Shown here: one piece after another, positions 42,352 to 53,053 of the stretch
How the letters are laid out: each line of letters starts with the position of its first letter
Numbering within the stretch: the first letter of the stretch is position 1
Assembly: GCA_031270945.1 (NCBI GenBank)
Contig: JAISWZ010000069.1
Location: 22,137 to 86,136, forward strand
Length of the DNA: 64,000 bases
Direction: 5' to 3'
Source of the DNA: Clostridiales bacterium
Lineage (GTDB): Bacteria; Bacillota; Clostridia; Lachnospirales; WQUN01
Translations under genes and position numbers: made by a program
Notes under the pieces: generated by a model
Told to the model about the DNA's origin: nothing
Database searches by the model: none
The model's input: only the letters and a program-made list of their open reading frames with translations

Positions 42352-42981
42352 TTTTGGCTTTCGTCAATTCAGGAGCGCCGGCGCAAGGCAGCGCGTCACG
42401 CCAGCGGCAAAGATATTAGTAGCCAGCGCTATGGGCGCTCGCGCTCAGATGGGTGCCGATGGCCTTGAGGCTGTTTGGCTTTTTGAATCACTTGCAGTTG
42501 AACGCCATCAGAGCGCTCTCAGATGACACGCGAAACTGTTTCTGCCAACCGATTTTGCGAAATCCATACTCTGGTTTTAAGATTTGCTGAAGGCTTCTGC
42601 GTATGTTCCCTCTTGAAATCTAATAATAGGCCACAGTTCGACACAAGTCAACAGGTAATATTTGTCGCATTTCGTCTGATTGGTTATATTTTAAAAATGT
42701 CAGCAAACAAACATTGACTCGCTCAAAATCTACAGCTCTTTTCGGCGCTGGCGAAGCGTGGCAGTCGCAGCGTCTGCCTGGCAGGATTTCATTGAAACCA
42801 GCGCGGTTGCAAGGCTGGCAATTTCTAAAAGGTTGCCTCCAGCGCGCAAACAGTCTGCCTTGGTGCCATGATGCGACGCCGCGCCCAGCTTTTTAATGGC
42901 CCAGCTTTTTATTGGCCAGCTTTCTATCGGCATGCTTAACTAATAAAACGCAGATTCCGATTGAGAGTATGCTGTCAAAAC

Positions 42982-43034
42982 AAAAAAATGCCGGATTCAG
43001 GTGCGCGAAAGTTTCACGCGCACCTGAATCCGGC
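42982..43034 (-). terminator. Rho-independent terminator of the DUF1998 helicase operon
   Basis: A perfect 18-bp stem (GCCGGATTCAGGTGCGCG and its complement) is followed on the minus strand by ATTTTTTTGTTTTG. It lies about 180 bases past the helicase stop codon. Confidence 0.9.
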
Positions 43035-43213
43035 GTATTATCTGCAAAAAGATTGAAATGAACTGATTTTTTTGATTCAGCCAGAGGTTGCTTGTAGAGG
43101 AATTTCTAGAGTTCGCTTAACATATGTTTTCGCTCTTTAATACTTTGGATTTTCGGCTCGATTTAGGTCATTTCCAGAGATTTACTAAAAGTTCCAGAAT
43201 CAAGGCGATGGTT

Positions 43214-46200
43214 TTAGCGTTTTCTTGGCGGCTTTTTTTCTTCTTGGGCCTTTAGCGCCTCTTCATACGCCACAAAGGTATTGGGGAGCCAGTCGGAGAG
43301 ATCATAAGGATTCAGGTACATTTTTGTCTTTGTGCTTATGGGCTTCTTAAGGAGCGCCGGCATGACCTCAAAGTCCACTTTGCTTGCGCCTTGGCTATCG
43401 CTTTCATTCTCTTCGATCAGCTTCCTGAGAGGCAGGAGGTATCTCTCTTGCTCAGCGAGGTCATACTTCCGAGGAAGCAAGCCGTATTCCGCGTAATCCA
43501 AGAGCTGGAGGCCAAGATGGCGGTCAAAATAATTGTGGTTTCTTTGGTTCCAGTAGTTGTCCAAGCAATTCTTGCAAGAGCGCGAGCATTCGCATTCCGC
43601 CAAGACCTTTCTGGCCATTATCAGTATCCTGTCCAGGTTGAGGCCGATTTGCGACGAGTATCCAGCGCCGCTGGCCAAGTTGTCGTAGAAGTACATTTCC
43701 AGGTGCGAATTCCCGTCTTGCTTGCATCTGGGGCTGCATCCTCCGCTTATTTCACTGTAGTCTATGTCAAACACCAAGGAGACAGCTTTTTGCAGGGCTT
43801 CGAGGAGAGTCCTCATGGCCGCTCTAAGGATGCTTGGCTCATTGCCCGAGACTCCAACCAGGAGATTCGTGTCATATGAAATGTCCAGCATAAACATGTC
43901 AGTCAAAAACTCATGCCCCAGGTAAATGGAGCTCGCTTTGTCTTTATGGCCGCATTGGAACAGGGAGTAATATGGCTGAACAAGGCTTGATGACTTGTCT
44001 GACGCGGACTTTTCCCCTGTATTTACTTCTGCGGCGCCGCATGTCTTGCAAACGTTGAACCCCATTTTTTCGATTCCCATGTTTACGTTAATGACTTTTC
44101 GGTCAAAGAGGTTGGCGAAGCGCATGTTCGTGCTCTTATAGCTCTCCATCTGGGTGTTTTCCGGGACGTAGGAGTAGAACGGCTCTGTCGCTTGGCTATA
44201 GATCTCCTCTTCATCCTCAAAATCTATCTCTTTTCCTCCTACAGGAGCGAATCCCCAAGGCCTAAGCGTTTTCTGCTTCATAACTTCCCCGTTGCAATAC
44301 GGGCAGGAAGCCTCGGCTTCATGCTCCACGCCAAACCAGTTGCAAGCCGAGCAAAAATGGACGTCCTTGTAGTAAAACGGATTGTTGAAGTAATAGGCCG
44401 CCTGCTTGTACTGGTAGCCGTCTTTGTACATCGGGTCGTAGATGCCGCCGCTCTTGAACACTTTCTTGTCAATCGTGATCAAGCGCCCTGGCGCGTATTC
44501 AGTCAAGGCGCGGGAAATGTCCCGATCAGGCTGATACATGATCACCTTTTGATACTTGTTGGTCTTTTCAGATTTTGCCTCGACATAAAATCTTACGACA
44601 TTTTTGGGGAACGAATACGAGGGAATAAAGCCTTCGCGAAACATGACATCAAACAAAGAGGTCTCTTCGCCATTGCTCACGTCATTGACATAATCTTGCG
44701 GGTTATTTTTCACGGACTCGCAAATCTCCCTAAAGTGAGCAATGGTAGCGTTTATTTCCTCTTTCCTGTTTTTGAGCAATCCAGTCTCTTCCCCAAGGGA
44801 TCTGGCGAACTTGATAAACGCGTCGCTGTGGCTCTTGCAAAACTCAATGATGCCTATGCCTATTATGCCGTCATAGTTGGCCTTCATGAAATCCTGGGAC
44901 ATGAAGCAGTTCAAAGAAAGCAGGTTGACATGGCGCTGATTGATCTTTTTGTTGTCCCGATCAATCCAGGGCTTGCGGGGAGCGCCTGAGATCATCTCTT
45001 CTGGATGCAGGAAGTAATGCTTGTCGTGCGCCCCTCCGGTCGAGAACGTAATGATGGACGATATCCCGGCGTTTTTTCTTCCCGCCCGGCCAGCTCTCTG
45101 CTGATAGTTCTCCCTCATTGGCGGGACGTTTCGAAGGCCAACCGCTGTAAGGGATCCGATGTCTATCCCAACCTCCATGGTTGTCGTGCAGCTTAGGACA
45201 TCAATGGACTCTTCGCCGTTTTCGCCCGAGTTGACGTCTTGGAACCGCATTTCGTATTTTTCCGAAATGCTCCAAACAGCGGCGTTTGACTCTTTATGGG
45301 TAAGCTGGGCTGTATGCTCCTCGGTATCTATCCGGTGAATCCTGACCTTGTTTTCTAGCGCGTCCAAAATGGGGGCTCTCCAGAAATCAAACCTTTTCAA
45401 TTCGTTTAGGCTTATTTTAACCAAATCTTTGGACACGAAGCACGCCCCGCAATATTCTCCCAGCTTGAACGGGGAAAGCTTGCCGCAGCGGAGGCACCTG
45501 TACCATGTGTCGTTTTTGTCGGCCATCTGGATCTTAACTGTGCGAAAGTTGATGTAGTACCGGTTGTTGCCTGACAGTTCAAAGAAGCAGTTCCTTAAGG
45601 CATCCAGAAACAGCTTCCTTTTGGCAAGTCCGATCACAAGGCCTATTTTTTCCATCATTTCTTTGTCCAGGGCCTTTTCAAAGTCGCTTTCAAGGCCAAA
45701 GTCAGTCTGGCTTCTGCCTGGCAGGTGCTTCCTGACAGAATCCTGTATATGCGCTCCCAGGGAGACCGAGCTATCCATCACGTCCCAAAACAGCAGCGCA
45801 AGAATTTGGTATATCGCGTCTCTTTCTTTATCGCCCGCATCGCCCGCATCGCTTGCTTCAATGCATTCCATGAACTTCTCCAAGGCAAGCTCTGTAGGGG
45901 CTAAGAACCCGATCCCAATGTCCTTGAAGGAGTGAGGGCTTTCGGTAAACGCTCTTAGGAGCTGATCATTGAAGCCCCTGTGGTTTGCGGTTTTGTTGCT
46001 AACGTATATCGATTTTCTAGACTTCTTTTTTAGCAAATACTTCTTGTTTGCAATAAAGTCAGCTTTTTCATGCTCCAGCGTTTCTCTCTCGTCAGAGCTG
46101 AAGAAGTAGAGCTTGTTTTCCAAGCAAACCTCAAGGAACGCGCAAAATAGCTCAACCAAAGAATGGTCATCGCCCGCTTCGTCCTCGTCAAGCTTTCTTT

Positions 46201-48517
46201 CAGCAAGTATTATCGCTTGCCGAAAAGCGTCGCTATCCGATGACTTTGACAGTTCCAAGGCAAGCTTGGCGGCGTTTTGGCGAGAGTCAGAGAAGAGCAG
46301 AACCTTCTTTCCCTTGTTGACCAAGTGCTCATGCTTTGTGGGCTGGAGCTCAAACTGGGCTTTGGTCAAGTTGTAAAAAGGGGTGCTGCCCTTTGTGGCA
46401 AACTCCATTGGAATCTTGTGGGGCATAGCCTTTTTGCATTGCGGACAAACGCTGTAATTCAGCAGGTTTTTTTTCTGGCGGCTTGGCTTGCCTTTTTTGA
46501 CGGGCTTTTCTGATATGTTTTTGATGATCACTTCAAGCAGGCCTTTGCTGAACCCTCCTAAAAGATTTAAATAGAGCTTGCCTGTGAAGGGATCCAGCGC
46601 TCCGATCTGATCATTTGGATGTCGTATGTAATTCTCGGGCTTGACATACAAAAGCATTTTTTCAAGCGAATTCTCGTCGCTGTCCAAGCCCTTTCTGGAA
46701 AAGGCGTACCAAAAGTTCTTGCCCTCTTCATGCTTTACGTAAACGCAAAGATAGAGCGCTCCGCATCTGGCATGCCTGTGAAGCTCGTAAATCTTGCCTC
46801 CGCAAGAGCACTTGTCTGTAGGCAAGGATGTGATGTTGCCAAGCCTAAGCCTGTCTCCCGCAACTGGCTTCGCGCAGCTGCAGCTAGGGTTGACGCAAGC
46901 GTACAAGCCCTGCAAGCCGCGAAAGAACATGTGCAATCTGACAGGGAACAAAACGCTTTTTTCTTTCTCTGCCAAGGTCACCAGAGCAAGGAGCGCATCC
47001 AGCGCCTTTCCTGCGTCTGCGCTTTTTCCAAACAGCTCGCCCCTGATTGCGCTATATGATTTCGCGCCGTCCCGGCACAATTTGTTCAGCAAGACAAAGG
47101 GCTCATACGAAGGCAAGTTGTCGTATAGCCATTCTTGGGACTGCTCTTGGGTTATCGCGTCAGGCAACCGCTTCTTGAAGACCTTGCTGGCGAAGTCTTT
47201 TATTCTTTCAGTTATTGCGTCTCCTTGAACATGCTCAGCGCTAATGCAAGCCAGCGCCCCTATGTCCGTTTTTATCTTCGCGTCATAAACAATCGGTTCT
47301 TTGGTTCCAAACAGGAATTCGCAGTTGGAGGAATCGGTCTTCCCCGTCAAGCCTTTATAGAAATCTATGACAGATGCCATCTCGTCTTTCGGCATGCTTG
47401 CCGTTGTAAAGATGAACTGGACCTTTTCGCAGGTTATGCCCAAGCGGTAAAAGAGCCTTTCCAGCAAGAGGGCGATTTCCCCGCCTACGGTTCCGCGATA
47501 CATATGGGCTTCGTCCAAGACGATCAAGAGCTTGTGCTCAGGGGATTGCTCAAGCCACATCTTTGTTTCGTGCCATATTTTCGCCTCTCGCTGCCTGATT
47601 AGCATGTATTCGAGCATCGAGTAGTTGGTGATCAGAATGTCGGGAGGGTAATCCTGCATTTCAAAGCGGGTTAACAGCTCAGCGTCAAACCTGGACGGGA
47701 TGTGCTTGTTGTCAAGCAAATTGTCAATAAACCGCTGAATGCCGTTTTCGCCTCTTGCTGGATACTTGTTTATGGTCTTCAAGCCATTTATGTTGTTCAT
47801 TTGCCTTTCTTGGTCTTTAGGGCTTGACGTCTTGTCAACCAAAAAGATTTCTTCATAGATCGAGGCCAGCTCTTTGTTTTTGGCTGTTGCCATGTCTCCA
47901 GAATACGGGGTTCGGCCTGTGTACATCCCAAAGTGAGGAATGCGCGACGCATGGGCGTCTCCTATGAAGATGTCCCTAAACTTATCGCTTCCGAAAACCC
48001 AGCGCAGTCTTGCCAATTGGTCGGAAACAAGCGCGTTCATCGGATAGATGATGAGAGTCCTTACCGAATTGCCTCTGAATGTTTCAGGGTGCTCCTTCGC
48101 TTCCTGAAAGCACTTTGACAGTATCGGCCAAAGAAAGCACTCTGTTTTTCCAGAGCCAGTTCCTGTTGAAACAAAGAGATCCTTGCCTGACATAAAGCTT
48201 TCCAGCGCTCGCACTTGGTGCTCGAACGGGTTTTGGTACACCCCAAGCCCCTCCGCCGCAAGCTTTAGCATGAACGCCTTGACTCCTGGCTCTATGCTTG
48301 AGTTCTTGATCCCGTCAGGCAGCTTCAGGTATGAAGCCGCCGTTTCAATGAAAGGCTCCCTTGATATATTCGTATGCTCTGAAGCCGCTTCTCCAAGGAG
48401 ATCTTCCGCATACCCCAGGAGGGTCTCGCTGTTGGCCAGGTACTCGGCTTTAAGGAAATTTTCGAGCCTGTCTCTAACAGCTTGGTAGTATTGCTGTATG
48501 CCTTTTGTCTCAGCCAT
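43214..48517 (-). CDS. Giant DEAH-box helicase with DUF1998 domain (DruE/MrfA-like)
   Basis: The 1767-residue protein has Walker A TGTGSGKT (118-125), motif Ia IIYPMNALVSDQ, TNYSMLEYML, Walker B DEAH (335-338), motif III-like FTTAS, and C-terminal helicase motifs with TTTMEVGIDIGSL and QQRAGRAGR. The C-terminal third carries zinc-binding pairs (CSACNWFG..CPYC, CKTCGAA) and the DUF1998 signature with CECSRSCKNCLDNYWNQRNH and FDRHLGL (about 1640-1670). MrfA-type DUF1998 helicases are less than half this size; the size and fused DUF1998 fit DruE of Druantia anti-phage systems. It is the last gene of a four-gene minus-strand operon with a strong terminator. ATG follows GCGAGGGA. Confidence 0.9.
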   Translation of the reverse strand: MAETKGIQQYYQAVRDRLENFLKAEYLANSETLLGYAEDLLGEAASEHTNISREPFIETAASYLKLPDGIKNSSIEPGVKAFMLKLAAEGLGVYQNPFEHQVRALESFMSGKDLFVSTGTGSGKTECFLWPILSKCFQEAKEHPETFRGNSVRTLIIYPMNALVSDQLARLRWVFGSDKFRDIFIGDAHASRIPHFGMYTGRTPYSGDMATAKNKELASIYEEIFLVDKTSSPKDQERQMNNINGLKTINKYPARGENGIQRFIDNLLDNKHIPSRFDAELLTRFEMQDYPPDILITNYSMLEYMLIRQREAKIWHETKMWLEQSPEHKLLIVLDEAHMYRGTVGGEIALLLERLFYRLGITCEKVQFIFTTASMPKDEMASVIDFYKGLTGKTDSSNCEFLFGTKEPIVYDAKIKTDIGALACISAEHVQGDAITERIKDFASKVFKKRLPDAITQEQSQEWLYDNLPSYEPFVLLNKLCRDGAKSYSAIRGELFGKSADAGKALDALLALVTLAEKEKSVLFPVRLHMFFRGLQGLYACVNPSCSCAKPVAGDRLRLGNITSLPTDKCSCGGKIYELHRHARCGALYLCVYVKHEEGKNFWYAFSRKGLDSDENSLEKMLLYVKPENYIRHPNDQIGALDPFTGKLYLNLLGGFSKGLLEVIIKNISEKPVKKGKPSRQKKNLLNYSVCPQCKKAMPHKIPMEFATKGSTPFYNLTKAQFELQPTKHEHLVNKGKKVLLFSDSRQNAAKLALELSKSSDSDAFRQAIILAERKLDEDEAGDDHSLVELFCAFLEVCLENKLYFFSSDERETLEHEKADFIANKKYLLKKKSRKSIYVSNKTANHRGFNDQLLRAFTESPHSFKDIGIGFLAPTELALEKFMECIEASDAGDAGDKERDAIYQILALLFWDVMDSSVSLGAHIQDSVRKHLPGRSQTDFGLESDFEKALDKEMMEKIGLVIGLAKRKLFLDALRNCFFELSGNNRYYINFRTVKIQMADKNDTWYRCLRCGKLSPFKLGEYCGACFVSKDLVKISLNELKRFDFWRAPILDALENKVRIHRIDTEEHTAQLTHKESNAAVWSISEKYEMRFQDVNSGENGEESIDVLSCTTTMEVGIDIGSLTAVGLRNVPPMRENYQQRAGRAGRKNAGISSIITFSTGGAHDKHYFLHPEEMISGAPRKPWIDRDNKKINQRHVNLLSLNCFMSQDFMKANYDGIIGIGIIEFCKSHSDAFIKFARSLGEETGLLKNRKEEINATIAHFREICESVKNNPQDYVNDVSNGEETSLFDVMFREGFIPSYSFPKNVVRFYVEAKSEKTNKYQKVIMYQPDRDISRALTEYAPGRLITIDKKVFKSGGIYDPMYKDGYQYKQAAYYFNNPFYYKDVHFCSACNWFGVEHEAEASCPYCNGEVMKQKTLRPWGFAPVGGKEIDFEDEEEIYSQATEPFYSYVPENTQMESYKSTNMRFANLFDRKVINVNMGIEKMGFNVCKTCGAAEVNTGEKSASDKSSSLVQPYYSLFQCGHKDKASSIYLGHEFLTDMFMLDISYDTNLLVGVSGNEPSILRAAMRTLLEALQKAVSLVFDIDYSEISGGCSPRCKQDGNSHLEMYFYDNLASGAGYSSQIGLNLDRILIMARKVLAECECSRSCKNCLDNYWNQRNHNYFDRHLGLQLLDYAEYGLLPRKYDLAEQERYLLPLRKLIEENESDSQGASKVDFEVMPALLKKPISTKTKMYLNPYDLSDWLPNTFVAYEEALKAQEEKKPPRKR

Positions 48518-48612
48518 TTGTCCCTCGCAGTATAAAAAATAGGAGCGCAGCCAAAAATTATGTTATGGCTTGATAAGCGCATATCCCAATTTATTTTATG
48601 GCATGCAAGCTT

Positions 48613-49617
48613 TTACAACTTTCGTTTAAAGCCTATGCCGCTCAAAACAGGAAAAATCTCTTCAATCATGCTGTTTTTAACCAAGAATCTGTTCCTGCAC
48701 GATACATTTTCCATAGGCCATGAAATTAGAAGCATAAAATAATATTCTCTATTAGGCAAAAAGTATCTAGTTTCCAGAATCGAATATACATCATCCAACT
48801 TTATGACGGTAAATTTGACCGAATTCCTGTAATGAGTTCGGATAGCTATTTGCAGACGAATATACTCACGCGATGTAAACTTGCCAATGCCTGCATCATC
48901 AGAGGGCTCAGCGCGATAATATAAATCATTGCCAATTTTCATTGTTGCAAAATATAATAAGCTATTTTGAACTCTGGCAATAGTGCAGTCGGTTACCATT
49001 TTGCTCAACCAAGCATGTTGATATTTGGCCTGATTTGGATCGAAAAATTGGATGTCAGAACGTTTATAGCCCGCAAGAAGTTTGTCATCGAATTCCAAAG
49101 GCCGAAATTTGGATTCGAAGTATTCTTCAGCGCTAAGTGAATCTCTTCTCAAAAAATCTTTGACGCCAGCGAAGATTTCCGCTTGTTTTTCAGCAAATAC
49201 CCCTAATCCATTAACCTCAAAACTTGAGTTGGAGCTCGCAAGCCCAAAGAATAGCGTTTTGCCGCCCAGTTTAATGCCTCGCCCGTAATTTGCTATTCTA
49301 GTCCCTTTTTCGTCATTTATTAAGTACCCTGTCTCATCATAGATCGTTTTTATAAAAGACGTGAAATCCTCACCGAAACGAGATTGCAAGCCAGGGAACA
49401 ATTGAGCGTAGCTTTTTAGCATTTTATTGAGCGTCATAGTTATCTTTGCGTTCGAAACGCCGATCACTCCATTGGTCATGCCAGACGCCAAGTTCAAGCA
49501 CCACTGCCCCAATGCGGAATAGCAAAGCCTAAAGCAAAAACTGTCTTCAGTTTCACCTTTGTAGGGGTATATTCTCATATCTTGCGACATTGCAGTCAAC
49601 ATCTTATTCATATTCAA
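48613..49617 (-). CDS. Operon protein upstream of the DUF1998 helicase, function unknown
   Basis: A 334-residue soluble protein with MRIYPYKGETEDSFCFRLCYSALGQW near the N-terminus and no recognisable catalytic motif. Base composition is clearly more AT-rich than that of housekeeping genes. Its start overlaps the preceding gene by 14 bases, so it is translationally coupled; a later in-frame ATG is possible. Its position directly before the giant helicase matches the accessory genes of Druantia type I, but I cannot show homology to a named Dru protein. Confidence 0.72.
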   Translation of the reverse strand: MNMNKMLTAMSQDMRIYPYKGETEDSFCFRLCYSALGQWCLNLASGMTNGVIGVSNAKITMTLNKMLKSYAQLFPGLQSRFGEDFTSFIKTIYDETGYLINDEKGTRIANYGRGIKLGGKTLFFGLASSNSSFEVNGLGVFAEKQAEIFAGVKDFLRRDSLSAEEYFESKFRPLEFDDKLLAGYKRSDIQFFDPNQAKYQHAWLSKMVTDCTIARVQNSLLYFATMKIGNDLYYRAEPSDDAGIGKFTSREYIRLQIAIRTHYRNSVKFTVIKLDDVYSILETRYFLPNREYYFMLLISWPMENVSCRNRFLVKNSMIEEIFPVLSGIGFKRKL

Positions 49618-51208
49618 ACCAATCCCTAAAGTACTCCCTTAAAGAATTGCGACTGTTCGCAAATTTTTGCAGACTTGGAGATTCATGAAACGGATTAATC
49701 TGCAAAACATCAAAAAAATACGGCAACACGTCGAACACAAATTTTCTCAAGCAATCATCATTGTTGATGACATTGGCGCTCTTTAATCTAGACATCGTTT
49801 GAGTTAATCCCATTTCTTTTAGAATTGCCCTGAAGTTGTTCGACATTTTGCTATCAGACTCGCTTAAATATTCGTTGTCAGTTTCAGCTATTCTAGCGAT
49901 TTGGCTGTAATTTTCCACTTCCCCTTGCAACGCATGCAATCTGTTGATGTTTAAGTAATTGCAATATTCTAAAAACTGATTGGAAATATAGAATATCGTT
50001 CTATCATATGCAACTGTCATAAATATTATTTTGTCCCTATGCATATTTATCAGCGGAATTAGCAATGTTTCATTGCAATTTCCAACAAAGTTTATCAGGC
50101 ATACAATTCTATCTGATTTCGATAGAAATTCATCCAACTCATCCTGCGTTAGTGAATCAGTATACTTAATTGTATTCATCTTGGCATTTCCAATAATTGC
50201 ATTCGAAATGCACTTTATAATATTGTCACTTGAATTCAACATGTTAATCAGTATTGGCTTTCCTTGAAACAGTATCTCGCTTAAATGCGAAACTAAAAGT
50301 TTGGATTCGTATTTGTTTTCAAACAATCCAAATTGCTTCAAATTTTCATGAAGCCTTAACTTAAATCTTTCCATTTCGCGAGGACGCTTTGGATTTCTGC
50401 TTATTCTTATGACATTTATTGTTCCGTTTCTTGCAGAATTTTTATTGCCGTCACTCAACTCTTTTATCTTTTTCTCTTGAACAAGGCATTTTTGCTTAAG
50501 TTCTTCAGCCTCTTGCTCATAACCATTTATCCGGCTTTCAAACTGCATGCATTTTTGTTTAAGGCTATCTGACTCGCTCTTGCATTTTTCAATTTCAGAA
50601 TCTTTTTCTTTTAGCGCAGCTTCAAGCTCATTGTTGTATTTCGGGATTTCGGAATTTCTTTCTTGCGCCATAGCTAAGATCTCACTCTGGCATTTAGAGA
50701 TTGCCAATTCCTTTTCTTTAATTATATCATCTATTTTCTTTTCATATTTCTTAACTCTTCTGTAAGCGCTTTTATTTACATCTTCTAGCATCGCTATAGC
50801 TGAGTCAATTATATATTTGAATTCATCAGAAAAATTATTTTCTGTAAACCGAAAATACAACAGAACATTTGACGAAAAGCAGCTTTGCTGCAATGCCTTT
50901 ACATAGGCCTCGAACTCGCTATCACCACACGCCTTGTTTTCATCATGCAAGGATTCCAATTCTTTTACATTCTTTTCTACGAAATAGCTCAGAAAGCTTA
51001 AAACTGCATCTGTTCTTCTCGATCTGAAAACCAACTCTCTGAACTCAGAAACATCTCTTTTAATCTGCACAGTTTCAGACCATTCAGTTCTTTTTGCAGC
51101 CGAAAGTGTTTCCTCATAAATTTCGCTATCTATCAAATTTATATTATCAATAATGAACATGGCGTCATCTTTATTCAATGAGGATAGAATGTTCCTAAAA
51201 TTAATCAC
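49604..51208 (-). CDS. Coiled-coil protein of the DUF1998 helicase operon
   Basis: A 534-residue protein: an N-terminal helical domain (1-150), a long coiled coil (about 155-255, rich in Glu, Lys, Gln), and a C-terminal domain with ILFQGKPILINMLNSSDNII and DRIVCLINFVGN, which looks like an alpha/beta fold reminiscent of an ATPase lacking a Walker A. That likeness is speculative. The gene is AT-rich and linked by overlaps on both sides, so it belongs to the same operon. It probably supports assembly or sensing in a defence complex. Confidence 0.75.
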   Translation of the reverse strand: MINFRNILSSLNKDDAMFIIDNINLIDSEIYEETLSAAKRTEWSETVQIKRDVSEFRELVFRSRRTDAVLSFLSYFVEKNVKELESLHDENKACGDSEFEAYVKALQQSCFSSNVLLYFRFTENNFSDEFKYIIDSAIAMLEDVNKSAYRRVKKYEKKIDDIIKEKELAISKCQSEILAMAQERNSEIPKYNNELEAALKEKDSEIEKCKSESDSLKQKCMQFESRINGYEQEAEELKQKCLVQEKKIKELSDGNKNSARNGTINVIRISRNPKRPREMERFKLRLHENLKQFGLFENKYESKLLVSHLSEILFQGKPILINMLNSSDNIIKCISNAIIGNAKMNTIKYTDSLTQDELDEFLSKSDRIVCLINFVGNCNETLLIPLINMHRDKIIFMTVAYDRTIFYISNQFLEYCNYLNINRLHALQGEVENYSQIARIAETDNEYLSESDSKMSNNFRAILKEMGLTQTMSRLKSANVINNDDCLRKFVFDVLPYFFDVLQINPFHESPSLQKFANSRNSLREYFRDWFEYE

Positions 51209-52593
51209 AGGAGCCCCTCCTCAATGAAGCGTTTTGCCGCTATATTTATTGAGCCTCTCGACTTGCACAACTTTAAGTATTCTATCGCCACTTCACTTTT
51301 AGCTTCACAGTTCAAAGGTTTGAACGGCTCCTCAGCTCTGTAATTCGCGCGCAAATCTTGCAAAAGTTGCTCACCTTCCATTGCCCTAGGACTTTCAGCC
51401 TTAATGATCGTTGCAAGATACCCAAACAGGTATCGCCTAATCTCGCTGCCCTTTGCCAGCAGCACTCTCTGCCCTGCAACCAACCGTCTTGCGCCATAAC
51501 AATCAAATAGCAATTCTTCACACTTTCCAGGAACAACATGGTTTTTCTCAGAAGTAATGTCGCAAGTCAAAGCATCATATGGAACGGGATTGCATTGACT
51601 CCTTTTGATTTCGATCTCAGCGTTCTTCATATGTATTTTGATTTTGTCCTCTAGCTTCAGCAGAACCACTTTACTATCGCCAAGTTTTTCGAAATCGCTG
51701 ATATTTATGTTTCTATGAGGCGCTAATTCAAAACTTGTTTCAACGAAGACATCTTTCGAATTCACATTTATAACGCCATTGACCCTTTGCGTTGGCGGCC
51801 ACAGCAACATAACCGACTCAGATTCTTCTATTTCGTAATTCCATATTTTGCGTTCAGACTTCTTGTCAATTTCAAAAATAACGCCTCTGAATTGCTTTCC
51901 CATAGTGGTGAATATCATATTCTCAAAAACATTTAATCCCTCTGGGATCAACAAATTAATGTAAGTGAATATCGCTATATATTTAGTGTTTACGTACAAT
52001 GTGGAATTGCGTATCAATTTTGCCTTCGAGCGAAATATGTCATCATCTTCACTCGCTTTAAAAATAGACGGTTGGGCAATGTCGCTGCTAAACACTTCGT
52101 ATACGTGATCTTTCAAAGAATACTCTAACGCAAACTTGTCTACTGCAAGCATAACGCTTGAATCTGGCACAAAATAATTCCTATTGACTGGAACAGATTG
52201 CAATATCAGTCCATTGCTAGGTATTTTTAATATCAACTTTGAATGTTCGTTGTCCAGTTTGTCTATCTCGTCTCCAGTCAACTTAATCCCAAAACAAAAA
52301 GTTTTCTGATAAGTGTCAAAATAGAAGTCCACACGCTCTTTGTCTTTTCTGGATGAGAGATTGCTCCTTTTGTCGTCCACATAACTTCCTATCGTTTTAA
52401 AGTAGTCCTCGCACTCAACTTTGTTATTCCCCTTGTAGTGCTTGAAGTACGGGCTTATAACCTCGCTAGTGCACAGCACAACCTCTTCGCCGCATCGGGA
52501 GCACACATATCTGTACCGCTCAACGCCTTCTCTTTTTGTTAAATCCCGTGCATACACCGCAGTTTGAAGAATTGTATCATAAGCTCTATCCAT
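51205..52593 (-). CDS. CoiA-like zinc-site protein, first gene of the DUF1998 helicase operon
   Basis: A 462-residue protein. The N-terminal YVCSRCGEEVVLCTSEVISPYFKHYKGNNKVECEDYF matches in form the zinc-finger-like head of CoiA-family competence and nuclease proteins (Cys pair, spaced His, then Cys). The rest lacks a motif I can name; no clear nuclease Asp-Glu-Lys set was found. Start chosen at ATG 52593 behind AAGGTGG. It ends in a four-base overlap with the coiled-coil gene. It could be the substrate-recognition part of the operon. Confidence 0.72.
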   Translation of the reverse strand: MDRAYDTILQTAVYARDLTKREGVERYRYVCSRCGEEVVLCTSEVISPYFKHYKGNNKVECEDYFKTIGSYVDDKRSNLSSRKDKERVDFYFDTYQKTFCFGIKLTGDEIDKLDNEHSKLILKIPSNGLILQSVPVNRNYFVPDSSVMLAVDKFALEYSLKDHVYEVFSSDIAQPSIFKASEDDDIFRSKAKLIRNSTLYVNTKYIAIFTYINLLIPEGLNVFENMIFTTMGKQFRGVIFEIDKKSERKIWNYEIEESESVMLLWPPTQRVNGVINVNSKDVFVETSFELAPHRNINISDFEKLGDSKVVLLKLEDKIKIHMKNAEIEIKRSQCNPVPYDALTCDITSEKNHVVPGKCEELLFDCYGARRLVAGQRVLLAKGSEIRRYLFGYLATIIKAESPRAMEGEQLLQDLRANYRAEEPFKPLNCEAKSEVAIEYLKLCKSRGSINIAAKRFIEEGLL

Positions 52594-53053
52594 GCATCCA
52601 CCTTCAACGGACAAGCGTTCAATCAATGGCTAGTTGTGATTTTAAGCTAAACATTTTTATTTTAAGCGGCAATTGTCGAATATTCACTATATTTCGTGCT
52701 ATATCGCGCTATCTTTCCATTCTAATTACTCCTCTACTGGATGTCAAATCCAATATATGTCATTACAAGTTTATTGCCTTCTCAATCTCTTAAGAATTAC
52801 ATATCGCTTTGAAAATATCTCAACCTCATCACATGTCCCAACATTATACCTATGTCGGTTTTATGACATCTATGAACGCTAGCCTATCCAATTTCAATTT
52901 CCTCAAATTGAGCTGCGCAAGTGCCCCTCACGCCCTCCCCCTCAACTCATCCCTTGTTTTGCTTTCAAAAAACTTCCTTTCCCATGCAACAAAACCCCCT
53001 CCATCTGCGTATCATATAAGTTGCTTTAGGATAAAAAAAGGGGAGGCGCTCTA
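52594..53053. other. AT-rich divergent intergenic region
   Basis: This stretch separates the helicase operon from the MFS gene. It is AT-rich like the first three operon genes, has no supported gene and no clear promoter pair. The ribosome site GGGAGG of the MFS gene is at its right end. Confidence 0.4.

Noticed and set aside
42990..43034. Perfect 18-bp palindrome as a possible mobile element
   Set aside because: The T-run on the minus strand and the position after the helicase stop codon identify it as a terminator.
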